From NCBI RefSeq assembly GCF_003385215.1, contig NZ_PQHW01000005.1, forward strand, positions 81,211-145,210: a DNA stretch of 64,000 bases. Reading direction: 5' to 3'. The stretch comes from Amycolatopsis thermalba. Its GTDB lineage: Bacteria; Actinomycetota; Actinomycetes; Mycobacteriales; Pseudonocardiaceae. The notes below the pieces were generated by a model. It did not search any database, was not told the DNA's origin, and saw nothing but the letters and a program-made list of their open reading frames with translations. This document shows positions 34,678 through 43,797 of this stretch, one piece after another (the stretch's first letter is position 1; each line of letters opens with the position of its first letter). Both the position numbers and the translations under genes were made by a program.

Positions 34678-35691
34678 ATGCCGGACCATTCCGCTGTCGC
34701 CGCTGCCGCGCCCATGTCGTCGATCGGCACGCCCTGGCTGTGGGGGATCAGCATCGCGGTGCTGCTGGCCCTGCTGGTGACCGACTTCCTGGTCACCCGG
34801 CGGCCGCACGAGGTGTCACTGCGCGAGGCCGCTGGGTGGTCGGTGTTCTACCTGACCCTGCCACTGCTGTTCGCCTTCTGGCTGTGGAGCGCGTTCGGCG
34901 GGCCCCAGGCGCTGGAGTTCGCCACCGGGTTCGTCGTCGAGAAGTCGCTCTCGGTCGACAACCTCTTCGTCTTCATGCTGCTGCTCGCCGCGTTCGCCGT
35001 GCCCGTCGAGGTGCAGCAGCGGGTGCTGCTCTACGGCATCGTCGGCGCGCTCGTGCTGCGCGGCATCTTCATCGCCGCCGGTGCCGCCCTGCTGCAGGCC
35101 GGCACGTGGGCCTTCCTGGTGTTCGGTGCGATCCTGTTCGTCTCGGCGATCAAGATCCTGCACGAGGCCCTGCGCGGCCCGGAACTCGAGCGCGACGTGT
35201 CGCGGATGCGTTCGGTCCGGCTGCTGCGCAAGCTGATGCCGGTCACCGACGACTACCGCGGCACGCGCCTGGTGGTCCGGGAACGCGGACGCCGCGCCCT
35301 GACGCCGCTGACGCTGGTGGTGGTGGCCGTCTTCGCCACCGACGTGGTGTTCGCCGTCGACTCGGTGCCCGCGGTCTACGGCATCACCGAGGACCCCTAC
35401 CTGGTCTTCACCACCAACGCCTTCGCGCTGCTCGGCCTGCGTGCGCTGTACTTCGTGCTGCACACCGCGCTGGCCAAGCTCGTCCACCTCAACCACGGCC
35501 TGGCCATCATCCTGGCCTTCATCGGGGTCAAGCTCGTGCTGCACTGGGCGCACGAGGTGTGGCCCGGGGTGCCGACCATCCCGACCCCCGTTTCGCTGCT
35601 GGTCATCGTGCTGATCCTCGCCACGGTCACGGTGACCAGCCTGCGCTCCCGCAACCGCAGCGAGGAACCCGCCACGCGGAGCCGATCATGA
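34678..35691 (+). CDS. terC: TerC-family integral membrane protein, likely Mn2+ exporter
   Basis: 337 residues with about nine membrane helices. Typical TerC features are EFATGFVVEKSLSVDNLFVF near residue 80 (the acidic residues and Asn-Leu-Phe are conserved metal-site residues), FATDVVFAVDSVPAVYGITE, and TTNAFALLGLRALYFVLHTA. TerC/Alx proteins export Mn2+ and help metallate exported enzymes. Preceded by GAGGAGGCCCCTCC and the riboswitch above. Its stop overlaps a tiny downstream gene. The surrounding exported metalloenzymes make a metallation role conceivable. Confidence 0.93.
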   Translation: MPDHSAVAAAAPMSSIGTPWLWGISIAVLLALLVTDFLVTRRPHEVSLREAAGWSVFYLTLPLLFAFWLWSAFGGPQALEFATGFVVEKSLSVDNLFVFMLLLAAFAVPVEVQQRVLLYGIVGALVLRGIFIAAGAALLQAGTWAFLVFGAILFVSAIKILHEALRGPELERDVSRMRSVRLLRKLMPVTDDYRGTRLVVRERGRRALTPLTLVVVAVFATDVVFAVDSVPAVYGITEDPYLVFTTNAFALLGLRALYFVLHTALAKLVHLNHGLAIILAFIGVKLVLHWAHEVWPGVPTIPTPVSLLVIVLILATVTVTSLRSRNRSEEPATRSRS

Positions 35692-35786
35692 TCGACACCC
35701 TCGTCGACGCCGGCCTCATCGCCCTGCTCGTCGTCGCCACCATCATCACGGCCGCGGTCCTGATCACCGCCCGGCCACCACGCTGA
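35688..35786 (+). CDS. 32-residue single-span membrane peptide coupled to TerC
   Basis: ATG 35688 overlaps the terC stop as ATGA. The peptide, MIDTLVDAGLIALLVVATII then TAAVLITARPPR, is almost entirely one hydrophobic helix with a positively charged C-terminal end (Nout-Cin by the positive-inside rule). Codon bias matches the genome. The coupling suggests a stoichiometric accessory subunit of TerC; no known family recognised. Confidence 0.6.
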   Translation: MIDTLVDAGLIALLVVATIITAAVLITARPPR

Positions 35787-35805
35787 CCGGGCGGCGCGAT
35801 CAGGG

Positions 35806-36798
35806 TCAGTAGATGTTCGTGTCCGTGAACGAACTCTCGTGGCTGTTGATCTGCGCCCGCAGCGCGATCTGGTCGAACACGCGGATCTCGCGCGTGATCC
35901 GGCCGCCCTGGACCAGGAACTGCGACACCCCGATCAGGTCGACCGGCTGCCCGGTCAGCGGGCCGAACTCCGGCACGCCCCGGTAGGAGCCCTTCATCAC
36001 CCACAGCGCGGCGATGCGCAGCCCGGCGTACCGCTCGGCGTAGTTGGTCTGGATGTCGCGCACCTCGAACCGCGCGTCCGGGAACGGGGCGACCTGGTTG
36101 AGCAGGTCGCGCTGGTAGCCGTCCGGGCGGAGGACCGTCCGGTCGCCGATCGTGTGCAGGAACAGGTCGCGCGGCATGAAGTCGGTGACCTTGTGCAGGC
36201 GCCGGGCGTTCCACACCTCCTCGATGAACTCCAGCACCATCTCGCACTCGGGCCGGTGGTCGTCGGGGCGCGGGCCGCTGTCGCCCGCGGTCAGCACGTC
36301 GGCCGGGGCCGGCTCGGTCATCGAGCCCTCGTACCCGCGGAACCGCAGGCCCCGCGCGACCTCCGCCGCGTCCAGCCCGAGCTGCAGGCAGTCGGCGAGG
36401 TCGTCGCGCACGACCCATTCCTCCACCATCCGCCCGCGGCGGTAGAGGCAGTTGGCGATGGTGCGCTTGCGGATCGGCGTCGGCACGCCGTTCACGATGT
36501 GCGTGTCGGCGGAGAAGACGAGGTGCGAGCTGAGGAAGGCGTCATCGCCGCGGGCCTCCCACACCACGTCCTCGGCCTGGCCCACGTGTTGCGGCACCTG
36601 CGCGATCCGCATCAGGCTGCCTTCGATCACCCCGTCCCGGCCGACGACGGTGCCGAGGCCACCGTGGACGATCGAGTCCGGCTCGTAGTTGTCCACGATG
36701 TAGGAGATGTCGCGCTGGACCCAGATCCGGTCGGTGACCTCGCGGATGAAGTCGTCCGGGTCCTCGTAGGGCTGGTAGGCGACCGGATCGAGGGGCAT
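35806..36798 (-). CDS. Two-domain NTF2/SnoaL-like protein (ester cyclase family)
   Basis: 330 residues made of two successive NTF2-like alpha+beta barrels: residues ~15-150 (DDFIREVTDRIWVQRDISYI … HGGLGTVVGRDGV … VEEWVVRDDLADCLQLG) and ~190-325 (MVLEFIEEVWNARRLHKVTD … ITREIRVFDQIALRAQ). Tandem SnoaL domains occur in small lyases, cyclases and dehydratases of catabolic clusters. ATG 36798. Divergent from the MHS-type transporter with two GCATACG sites between them, so it belongs to the LacI-controlled catabolic set. Reaction unknown. Confidence 0.78.
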   Translation of the reverse strand: MPLDPVAYQPYEDPDDFIREVTDRIWVQRDISYIVDNYEPDSIVHGGLGTVVGRDGVIEGSLMRIAQVPQHVGQAEDVVWEARGDDAFLSSHLVFSADTHIVNGVPTPIRKRTIANCLYRRGRMVEEWVVRDDLADCLQLGLDAAEVARGLRFRGYEGSMTEPAPADVLTAGDSGPRPDDHRPECEMVLEFIEEVWNARRLHKVTDFMPRDLFLHTIGDRTVLRPDGYQRDLLNQVAPFPDARFEVRDIQTNYAERYAGLRIAALWVMKGSYRGVPEFGPLTGQPVDLIGVSQFLVQGGRITREIRVFDQIALRAQINSHESSFTDTNIY

Positions 36799-36841
36799 GG
36801 CTGGGTCCTTTCCGTGGAGCGGGCCGGGGCACGCTGACTGT

Positions 36842-36939
36842 ATCCGTATGCATGATCGTCGGCAAGAGCGAACTCCCCGCTGCGATCTGCGTCTTGACCG
36901 CACCACGTCACACACCTATGTTGCTCTCCATACGTATGC
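36842..36939. promoter_or_regulatory. Two LacI-type operators between the NTF2-like gene and transporter
   Basis: GCATACGGAT (minus strand of 36842-36851) and GCATACGTAT (minus strand of 36930-36939; the surrounding CATACGTATG is a perfect palindrome). The same motif occurs twice upstream of the LacI gene and bicupin operon (42554-42630). Confidence 0.65.
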
Positions 36940-36974
36940 AAACGGCTCAGCCGTTGTGGCACAATGGAGGTGTC

Positions 36975-38311
36975 ATGTCCACCGTCGCGCCGACCACAGC
37001 CGCGCCCGCCGACGCGCCCGGACGCCGGAAGGTGATCCGCCGGACCATCGTCGCCGGCAGTATCGGCAACTTCGTCGAGCAGTTCGACTACGGGTTGTAC
37101 GGCTACATGGCGCCCGTCCTCGCCGCCTCGTTCTTCCCGGCGAGCGACCACACCGCCAGCGTGCTCAGCGCCTACGCGGTGATCGCGATCGCGTGCCTCG
37201 TCCGCCCGCTCGGCGGGACCATCCTCGGCCGCTGGGGCGACCGGTTCGGCCGCAAGAAGGTTCTGCTGTGGACGGTCGTGTTCATGGGCATCTCGACGGC
37301 CGCGATCGGCGTCCTGCCCACCTACGACCAGATCGGCCTGGCCGCGCCGCTGATCCTGCTGGTGCTGCGGGTCGTGCAGGGCATGGTCGCGGGCGGTGAG
37401 TACGTCGGCGCCGTCGCGTTCGTGGTCGAGTGGGCCGAGCCGCGCCGCCGCGGGTTCTACACCTCCTTCGCGTCCAACAGCTGCTTCCTCGGCATCCTCG
37501 CCGGGGCCGGGGTGGCCGCGTTGATGAGCGCGGTGTTCACCGACGAGGCGCTGCGCAGCTGGGGCTGGCGGATCCCGTTCCTGGCGGTGCTGCCGCTGTG
37601 CCTGGTCGGGGTCTGGTTGCGGCGCCGGATCGAGGAGTCGCCGGAGTTCGTCGCCGCCACCGACCACGGCACCAACGTCGTCGCCGCGCCGTTCCGCGAG
37701 GCGCTGCGGTCCCAGTGGCGGCCCATCCTGGTGTTCTGCGGCGCCTCCATCATGCTGGCGATCCTGTCCTACACCTGGGTCACCTTCTACCCGGAGTACC
37801 TGTCCGAGACGCTCGGCCTGTCCAAGTCGGCGGCCTGGCTGTCCAACATGATCTCGGTCGCCGTGCTGATCCCGCTGCTGCCGCTGGCCGGCTCGATCTC
37901 CGACCGGATCGGGCGCAAGCCGATGCTCGTCATCGGCGCGCTGTGCTGCATCTTCCTGGTGCCGCTGGCGTTCTGGGTCGGCCAGTCGGGCACGTTCGGC
38001 GGCGCCGTGGCCAGCCAGCTGATCTACATCATCCCGGAGTTCTTCCTGACCGGCATCGTCACCGTGTGCGCGGCGGAGCTGTTCGCCACCGCACCCGGTT
38101 CAGCGCCAGCTCGATCGCCTACAACAGCTCGTTCTCGATCTTCATGGGCATCACGCCGTTCGTCGCGACGCTGCTGGTGTCCACCTTCGGCACGATCTAC
38201 GCCGTGTGGGTCTACCTCGCGGTGGCGGCCGTCCTGGCACTGGTGGTGATCACCTTCTTCATGACGGAGACCTACCGCAGCGAGCTGTCGGCCGACAAGT
38301 TCGCCCGCTGA
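36975..38311 (+). pseudogene. MHS-family MFS transporter, frameshifted near its 3' end
   Basis: A proline/betaine- or citrate-type MHS transporter: GNFVEQFDYGLYGYMAPVLA in helix 1, RPLGGTILGRWGDRFGRKKV (motif A), and 12 helices in all. The frame is intact to CAAELFATA near 38090; the correct text then continues one frame over (TRFSASSIAYNSSFSIFMGI … SELSADKFAR), ending at TGA 38309-38311. Restoring one base at about 38092 (GCxACC) gives 446 residues. As written the protein ends at 38249 with a scrambled tail that replaces the last two to three helices. ATG 36975. Operators upstream link it to the LacI regulon. Confidence 0.85.
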
Positions 38312-38318
38312 GTTCCCC

Positions 38319-39272
38319 TCAGGGCACCGGCGGCTCCTCCCGCGCGGGGAGGGGCCGCCGGTGTTCGAGCATCTCGTTGCGCATCAACAGGTCCACGGCG
38401 AGCCGGGCGAGTTCGGCGGTGGCGGGGGAGAGCCTGCTGTGCCGCCGCCGGACGAGCGCGAACGTGTTGTGCAGCGGCGGGTCGAAGGGAGTGGTGTGCA
38501 GGCGCAGCCCTTCGGTGCGCAGGAGCCGTTCGGCCACCGCCCGGGACAGGAACGTGTCCCCGAGCCCGCGGGCGACCAGGTGCAGCGCCGCCTGGGCTTG
38601 CTCGACCTCGAGGAACGGCTCCAGCCGCACCCCGGCGATCTGCGCCCGCTCGGCCAGCTGCAGCCGGTCCGGGTCCGCCCAGCCCACGTGCGCGTCGTAG
38701 AGGACGAGCCGCCGCGCCGCCATGGTCGTGATGTCCACCGGCGTGGCCACGTGCGCCGGGTCCGCCGACACGTAGAGCACCTCGTCCCGCGCCAGCGGCG
38801 TGACCTCCAGCCCGGACGGGGTGACCGGCAGGACCACGATGCCCGCTTCCAGGTCCCCGGCCGCGACCGCTTCGGCCACGCGCGCGGCGTTGACCCCGAC
38901 CAGCCGGACGCGCACGTCCGGGTGCGCGGTGGCGAACCGCTCGGCGAGCTCGGCCAGCAGGTAGAAGTCGGCGTTGCGGAACAGGCCGAACGAGGCCACC
39001 CCGCCGGTCAGCCCGCGCACCGCCCGCACCGTGTCCTCGGCGTTCTGCGCCGCGCTCACCGTCTGCTGCGCGTGCGGCAGCAGCTGCGGTGCCGCGGGGG
39101 TGAGCGTCAGCTTGCGCCCGCCGCGGTGGAACAGCTGCAGACCGCACTCCTCCTCCAGGCGGCGCACCAGTTCCGAGACCGCCGCCTGCGTGTAGCCGAG
39201 CGCGTTCCCGGCCGCGGTGAAGGAACCGAGTTCGGCGGCCGCCACCAGGGCACGCAGCTGTGTCAGTGTCAC
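38319..39272 (-). CDS. LysR-family transcriptional regulator
   Basis: 317 residues. N-terminal winged HTH (LGSFTAAGNALGYTQAAVSE, LVRRLEEECGLQLFHRGGRK) and a two-lobe periplasmic-binding-protein-like effector domain. Start at 39272. Divergent from the first HisD-like gene with a 72-bp gap containing AGGAAAG/CTTTCC half-sites, so it is the likely activator of the HisD-nitrilase pair. Effector unknown. Confidence 0.9.
   Translation of the reverse strand: MTLTQLRALVAAAELGSFTAAGNALGYTQAAVSELVRRLEEECGLQLFHRGGRKLTLTPAAPQLLPHAQQTVSAAQNAEDTVRAVRGLTGGVASFGLFRNADFYLLAELAERFATAHPDVRVRLVGVNAARVAEAVAAGDLEAGIVVLPVTPSGLEVTPLARDEVLYVSADPAHVATPVDITTMAARRLVLYDAHVGWADPDRLQLAERAQIAGVRLEPFLEVEQAQAALHLVARGLGDTFLSRAVAERLLRTEGLRLHTTPFDPPLHNTFALVRRRHSRLSPATAELARLAVDLLMRNEMLEHRRPLPAREEPPVP
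38325..38363. terminator. Strong hairpin between convergent genes (inside the LysR 3' end)
   Basis: CACCGGCGGC-TCCTCCC (38325-38341) pairs across a 4-nt GCGC loop with GGGGAGGG-GCCGCCGGTG (38346-38363), one bulge. It lies 14 bp after the transporter stop and covers the last LysR codons. It probably ends transporter transcripts. Confidence 0.55.
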
Positions 39273-39344
39273 AAGGAAAGGTTATAGGTGTCCCAACGGA
39301 AGACAAGGTGGTCCTGTGGCCGGAGCGGAACTAGCTTTCCGGGC

Positions 39345-40673
39345 ATGTACTTCACCGAAGCCACCCAGCGCCGCTTCGCCGGCCGGTTCACCGTCGTCAA
39401 GGAGCCCGCGGCCGGCGGCGCCCCCGCCCAGCGCGACCCGGGCGTCATCGACACCGTGACGCGCATGCTCGGCCGGATCCGCGCCGAGGGACTCGATGCC
39501 GTCACCCGCTACGCCGCCGAACTCGACGGCTACGACGGCAGGCCACTGGAGATCTCGCGCGAGGAGATGCGCCGCAGCGGCGAGGCGCTGCCGGACGACC
39601 TGCGCGCGGCCATCGAGCTCGGCGCCGCCCGCACCGCGGCGTTCGCCAAGGCGTCCCGGGACGCGCTCAAGGACCTGGAGATCGAACTCGAACCGGGCCT
39701 GGTCGCCGGATACCGCTACGTGCCGGTGCAGCGCGTCGGCGCCTACCTCCCGGCCGGCCGGTTCCCGCTGACCGCGAGCGCGTTCATGACCGTCGGCGTC
39801 GCCAAGGCCGCCGGGGTGCCGTCGGTGGTGGCGTGCACCCCGCCGCAGCCCGACGGCGGCCCGAACCCCGCCGTGCTCTACGCCGCGTACGTGTCCGGAG
39901 TGGACCGGGTCTTCCTGCTCGGCGGGGTGCAGGCGCTCGCGGCGATGGCCTACGGCCTGGTCGGCGACGCCCCGGTGGACATGCTCGTCGGCGCGGGCAA
40001 CGCGTTCGTGGCCGAGGCCAAGCGGCAGCTGTTCGGCACCGTCGCGATCGACCTGCTCGCCGGACCGTCCGAAGTGGCCGTGATCGCCGACGAGACCGCC
40101 GATCCCGAACTCGTCGCCGCCGACCTGCTCGGCCAGGCCGAGCACGGCCCGGACTCGCCCGCGGCGCTCATCACCACCAGCGCCGAGCTGGCGGCGCAGG
40201 TGGCCGCGGAGGTCGACCGGCAGCTCGCGACGCTGTCCACGGCACCGATCGCCGGCCCCGCCTGGCGCGACCACGGCTCGATCACGGTGGCGGCCGACCG
40301 GGAGACCGCGGCCGCGCTCATGGACGACCTCGCGCCCGAGCACCTGGAGATCCAGACCGCCGACGACGACTGGTACCACACGCACCTGACCGCCTACGGG
40401 TCGCTGTTCCTCGGGCCGTGGAGCACCGTCGCCTACTCCGACAAGGGCATGGCCGGGACGAACCACGTGCTGCCCACCGCGGGCGGCGCGCGGCACAGCG
40501 CCGGGCTGTCGGTGTCCCGGTTCGTCCGGCCGCTGACCTACCAGCGGGTCGCCCGCGAAGCCACGCCCGCCCTCGCCGACGCGGTCGAGGTCATCTCCGC
40601 CTCGGAAGGCATGGCGGCCCACCGCGCCACCGCCACCCTGCGCACGCAGCGGCTGGCGCTGCAGGAGGTCTGA
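39345..40673 (+). CDS. Histidinol dehydrogenase-family catabolic enzyme (paralogue 1)
   Basis: 442 residues of the HisD fold. Zinc and catalytic residues are all present: QAEHGPDSP (Gln and His ligands), APEHLEI (catalytic Glu-His), SDKGMAGTNHVLPT (Asp ligand) and a C-terminal MAAHRA (His). NAD-site text LLGGVQALAAMAYG is also clear. The gene is not in a his operon but beside a LysR regulator and a nitrilase, and a second, different HisD-like gene lies 4 kb on. Such stray HisDs oxidise other diols or amino alcohols in two steps, for example sulfopropanediol by HpsN. ATG 39345. Confidence 0.85.
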   Translation: MYFTEATQRRFAGRFTVVKEPAAGGAPAQRDPGVIDTVTRMLGRIRAEGLDAVTRYAAELDGYDGRPLEISREEMRRSGEALPDDLRAAIELGAARTAAFAKASRDALKDLEIELEPGLVAGYRYVPVQRVGAYLPAGRFPLTASAFMTVGVAKAAGVPSVVACTPPQPDGGPNPAVLYAAYVSGVDRVFLLGGVQALAAMAYGLVGDAPVDMLVGAGNAFVAEAKRQLFGTVAIDLLAGPSEVAVIADETADPELVAADLLGQAEHGPDSPAALITTSAELAAQVAAEVDRQLATLSTAPIAGPAWRDHGSITVAADRETAAALMDDLAPEHLEIQTADDDWYHTHLTAYGSLFLGPWSTVAYSDKGMAGTNHVLPTAGGARHSAGLSVSRFVRPLTYQRVAREATPALADAVEVISASEGMAAHRATATLRTQRLALQEV

Positions 40674-41527
40674 TGGGACGGCCGCTCACCCTCGCGCTCG
40701 CCCAGGTCCCCGCCCGCCGCGACGTCGACGGGTTCGCCGGGCACGTCACCGCCACGCTGCGCCGGTTCCCGGGCACCCGGCTGCTGGCCTACCCCGAGCT
40801 GCACGTGACCGGAGAGTCCGATATGGACGCCGAGCCGCTGACCGACGGGCCGCGGCACCGGTGTTTCGCCGAACTCGCCGGGGACCTGGGCGTGTGGCTG
40901 TGCCCGGGCACTGTCGCGGAGCTGGGCGCCGACGGCCACGTCTACAACACGGCCGTCGTGTACTCGCCCGGGGGTGAGCAGGCCGCCGCCTACCGGAAGG
41001 TCTTCCCCTGGCGCCCGCACGAGCCGTTCCGGCCGGGCCGTGAGTTCGTGGTGTTTCCCATCCCCGGGGTCGGCCGCGTCGGGTTGTCCGTCTGCTACGA
41101 CGCCTGGTTCCCGGAGGTCACCCGCCACCTGGCGTGGCTGGGGGCCGAGCTGGTGCTCAACGTGGTGCGCACCGACACCGCCGACCGCGCCCAGGAGGTC
41201 GTGCTGGCCCGTGCCAACGCGACCGTCAACCAGCTGTTCGTGGCCAGCATCAACGCGGCAGGCCCGACCGGCGCCGGGCACTCGGTGCTGGCCGGGCCCG
41301 AGGGGCAGGTCCTCGCCGAGCTGCCCGGCTCCAGCGCGGGCGTGCTCACGGCGGTGATCGACCTGGACACGGTGACCGCGGTGCGCCGGCACGGCAGCTT
41401 CGGCGTCACCCGGGTGTGGGAGCAGATGCGGGAGGACGACGAGCCGATCCCGATGCCGCTCTACGGCGGCGCGCTCACCCCGTGGGCCTGGGCCGCGGCG
41501 GAACGGCGGCGCACCGCGCCGTCGTGA
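40673..41527 (+). CDS. Carbon-nitrogen hydrolase (nitrilase superfamily)
   Basis: 284 residues; start ATG 40673 overlaps the HisD stop by one base (TGATG). The catalytic triad is visible: Glu in LLAYPELHVTGES (~40), Lys in AAYRKVFPWRPHE (~102), Cys in LSVCYDAWFPEVTRHLAWLG (~140). Such amidases cleave small amides, N-carbamoyl or nitrile compounds. Coupling to a HisD-family dehydrogenase suggests that the dehydrogenase product, or its precursor, is an amide (inference). Convergent with the LacI gene. Confidence 0.9.
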   Translation: MGRPLTLALAQVPARRDVDGFAGHVTATLRRFPGTRLLAYPELHVTGESDMDAEPLTDGPRHRCFAELAGDLGVWLCPGTVAELGADGHVYNTAVVYSPGGEQAAAYRKVFPWRPHEPFRPGREFVVFPIPGVGRVGLSVCYDAWFPEVTRHLAWLGAELVLNVVRTDTADRAQEVVLARANATVNQLFVASINAAGPTGAGHSVLAGPEGQVLAELPGSSAGVLTAVIDLDTVTAVRRHGSFGVTRVWEQMREDDEPIPMPLYGGALTPWAWAAAERRRTAPS

Positions 41528-41530
41528 GGC

Positions 41531-42526
41531 TCACCGCGCCGCGTGCGTGCCCCGCGGCACCAGCTCCGGGGCGAACGTGACGCGGCGCGGTGCGTCGTCC
41601 GTGCCGCCGGCGAGGCGCTCGACCAGCAGGTCCGCGGCGGCCTGGGCCATGCCGTGCAGGTCGTGGCGGACCGTGGTGAGGTCGAAGGTCTCCCAGGACG
41701 CCATCGGCAGGTCGTCGAACCCGATGAGCGTCAGGTCGCCCGGCACGTCGACGCCCAGCCGCCGCGCCGCGTTCATCGCGCCGATCGCGATCACGTCGTT
41801 GCCGCAGAACACCGCCGTGGGGCGAGGGTCCTCGGCCATCAGGTCGAGCAGGCCCTGGTAGCCGGTGCCGTAGTCGAACGGCCCGCGCCGCACGCGGTGC
41901 CGCGGCAGGCCGACCCCGGCCTCCGACAGGCCCACCCGGAACCCGAGTTCGCGGTCGCGGCCGGTGGTGGTCTCCGCCGGGCCGCCGATCAGGGCCACGT
42001 CGCCGTGGCCGAGGCGCACGAGTTCCTCGGCGACGAGCCGGCCGCCGGCCTCGTTGTCCACCACGGCGGCGTCGGCCTTGTCGTTGCCGGTCTCCCGGTT
42101 GAGGAACACGAACGGCAGGCCGCGGCGGTGCAGCTCGGCGGGCAGGGCGGACCCGATCACCGCGGTGGTGAGCACGACGCCGTCGATCGAGCGGTCGAGC
42201 AGCCGTTCGGTCTCCAGCGCGGTCTCGCTGCGCTCGGTGAACAGCATCATCCGGTACCCGTGCCGCTCGAGCGTGTCGTGCAGGGGGCCGATCAGGTGCG
42301 GGTAGAACGGGTTGGTCAGGTCGGTGACGACCACCCCGATGCGGCGGGTCGAGCGCGTGGACAGGCTCCGGCCCGCTTCGCTGGGCACGTACCCGAGCGC
42401 CTCGGCCGCCTCGCGCACCCGCGCGCGCGTGGCCTCGGACACCCGGTGGTCCCCGCGCAGCGCCCGGGAGACGGTCGGCTGCGAGACCCCGGCGAGCCGG
42501 GCCACGTCATGGCTCGTGATCGACAT
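41531..42526 (-). CDS. LacI-family transcriptional regulator of the catabolic island
   Basis: 331 residues. HTH: SHDVARLAGVSQPTVSRALR (~5-24) with hinge RSLSTRSTRRIGVVVTDLTN, then a periplasmic-binding-like effector domain (FLNRETGNDKADAAVVDNEA, AVFCGNDVIAIGAMNAARRL). Divergent from the bicupin operon. Four GCATACGNAT-type sites, two in this gap and two in front of the transporter and NTF2-like genes, probably define its regulon. Effector unknown, presumably the substrate or an intermediate of the pathway. Confidence 0.92.
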   Translation of the reverse strand: MSITSHDVARLAGVSQPTVSRALRGDHRVSEATRARVREAAEALGYVPSEAGRSLSTRSTRRIGVVVTDLTNPFYPHLIGPLHDTLERHGYRMMLFTERSETALETERLLDRSIDGVVLTTAVIGSALPAELHRRGLPFVFLNRETGNDKADAAVVDNEAGGRLVAEELVRLGHGDVALIGGPAETTTGRDRELGFRVGLSEAGVGLPRHRVRRGPFDYGTGYQGLLDLMAEDPRPTAVFCGNDVIAIGAMNAARRLGVDVPGDLTLIGFDDLPMASWETFDLTTVRHDLHGMAQAAADLLVERLAGGTDDAPRRVTFAPELVPRGTHAAR

Positions 42527-42553
42527 CGGCGCCCCTTCCCGTGGATCGGCCGT

Positions 42554-42630
42554 GCATACGCATCCTAGCCGAACTCCGGCCGCCTTGGGCTTGACACGCG
42601 GGTGTCCCCGATGGTGTTCTGCATACGTAT
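42554..42630. promoter_or_regulatory. Two LacI-type operators between regulator and bicupin operon
   Basis: GCATACGCAT at 42554-42563 (28 bp from the lacI-type start) and GCATACGTAT at 42621-42630 (25 bp before the bicupin start). Same core as the two sites at 36842-36939. Placement near start points suggests repression. Confidence 0.68.
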
Positions 42631-42654
42631 TAACAACGAGCTGCGGAGGGTGTC

Positions 42655-43797
42655 ATGGTCAACGGTGAGGGGTGGGTCCCGGCGGCGGAGCTGGAACGCC
42701 GGACGATCCGGCGGGCCGATTTCGTGTCCTGCAACCAGGCGTTCATCGACTGCCGGACGCCGGGTTCGGACCGCAAGGAGAACTACTCGATGATCGGCCC
42801 GGGGGTGACGCAGAACCCGAACCAGGTGGTGAACCTGCGTGAGCCGCACGGGTTCAACATCGGCGCGGCGGCGATGCCGCACGGCATCACCAACAACCTG
42901 CACCTGCACTTCACGGCCGAGGTGTTCCTGTGCTTCCGGGGCGAGTTCCTGCTCCGCTGGGGCGCCGACGGCGACGAGGGCGAGCTGGTGCTCCGCGAGG
43001 GCGACATCGCCTCGATCCCGACGTGGATCTTCCGCGGGTTCACCAACATCGGCCCGGACGACGGCTGGCTGTTCACCGTGCTCGGCCACGACGACACCGG
43101 CGGCATCATCTGGGGCCCGTCGGTGCTGCGCGAGGCCGAGCGGCACGGCCTGTACCTGAGCGCGGACAACCGGCTCATCGACACCGTCGCCGGGGACGAG
43201 GTGCCCGATCCGGCCGAGCTGGTCCGCCCGATGGCCGCGGCGGACATCGCCGCCCTGCCCTCCTACGACGTGGCCAAGCTGCGCCGCCGGGTGGCGACCA
43301 CGGACGACCTCCGGTGGTCGTCGCGGGCTCTGCTGGGCAGCGCCCTGCCCGGCGGGCGCGCCGAGCTGGCCACGGTGATCGGCTTCGGCATGACCGAGGA
43401 CCGCGACCAGGAACCGCGGATCCACCAGCCGCACGGGCACAACCTGGCCTGGCTGCGCGCCGAGCCGGGCGAGGGCCTGCTGCCGCACCGCCACGACGAG
43501 ACCCAGGTCCTGATGGTCAAGGACGGCGAGTGGGAGGTCACGCTCAACCGGCACGACGAGGTGAGCGTGCGGCTGGGGCCGTGGGACATGGTGTCCGTGC
43601 CGCGCGGGGCGTGGCGCAGCGTCCGCAACGTCTCCGACGACACGGCGACCCTGCTCGTCGTCAACGGCGGTGACGGCCGGGTGCGCCTGGAGTGGGACGA
43701 GGAGGTCGTCAAGGCGGCCGCCGACGCCGGGGTGGGCGTGGACCACAACGGTTACCTCGCGCCCTACCACCTGCTGCCGAAGCCGGTCGGGCGATGA
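42655..43797 (+). CDS. Bicupin protein
   Basis: 380 residues with two cupin barrels. Cupin 1 (~65-145): NNLHLHFTAEVFLCFRGEFL, a HxH…E metal motif, and REGDIASIPTWIFRGF. Cupin 2 (~260-350): LPHRHDETQVLMVKDGEWEV and LGPWDMVSVPRGAWRS. The arrangement recalls gentisate-type dioxygenases and isomerase-like bicupins, but no ring-cleavage partner genes are present. ATG 42655 follows GGAGGGTGTC. It heads a five-gene set of overlapping genes (to 47272) under LacI-type sites. Reaction not assigned. Confidence 0.82.
   Translation: MVNGEGWVPAAELERRTIRRADFVSCNQAFIDCRTPGSDRKENYSMIGPGVTQNPNQVVNLREPHGFNIGAAAMPHGITNNLHLHFTAEVFLCFRGEFLLRWGADGDEGELVLREGDIASIPTWIFRGFTNIGPDDGWLFTVLGHDDTGGIIWGPSVLREAERHGLYLSADNRLIDTVAGDEVPDPAELVRPMAAADIAALPSYDVAKLRRRVATTDDLRWSSRALLGSALPGGRAELATVIGFGMTEDRDQEPRIHQPHGHNLAWLRAEPGEGLLPHRHDETQVLMVKDGEWEVTLNRHDEVSVRLGPWDMVSVPRGAWRSVRNVSDDTATLLVVNGGDGRVRLEWDEEVVKAAADAGVGVDHNGYLAPYHLLPKPVGR

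Noticed and set aside
39345..40673. Biosynthetic hisD of a histidine operon
   Set aside because: No other his genes nearby; coupled to a nitrilase and a LysR regulator, and a second HisD paralogue is close by.
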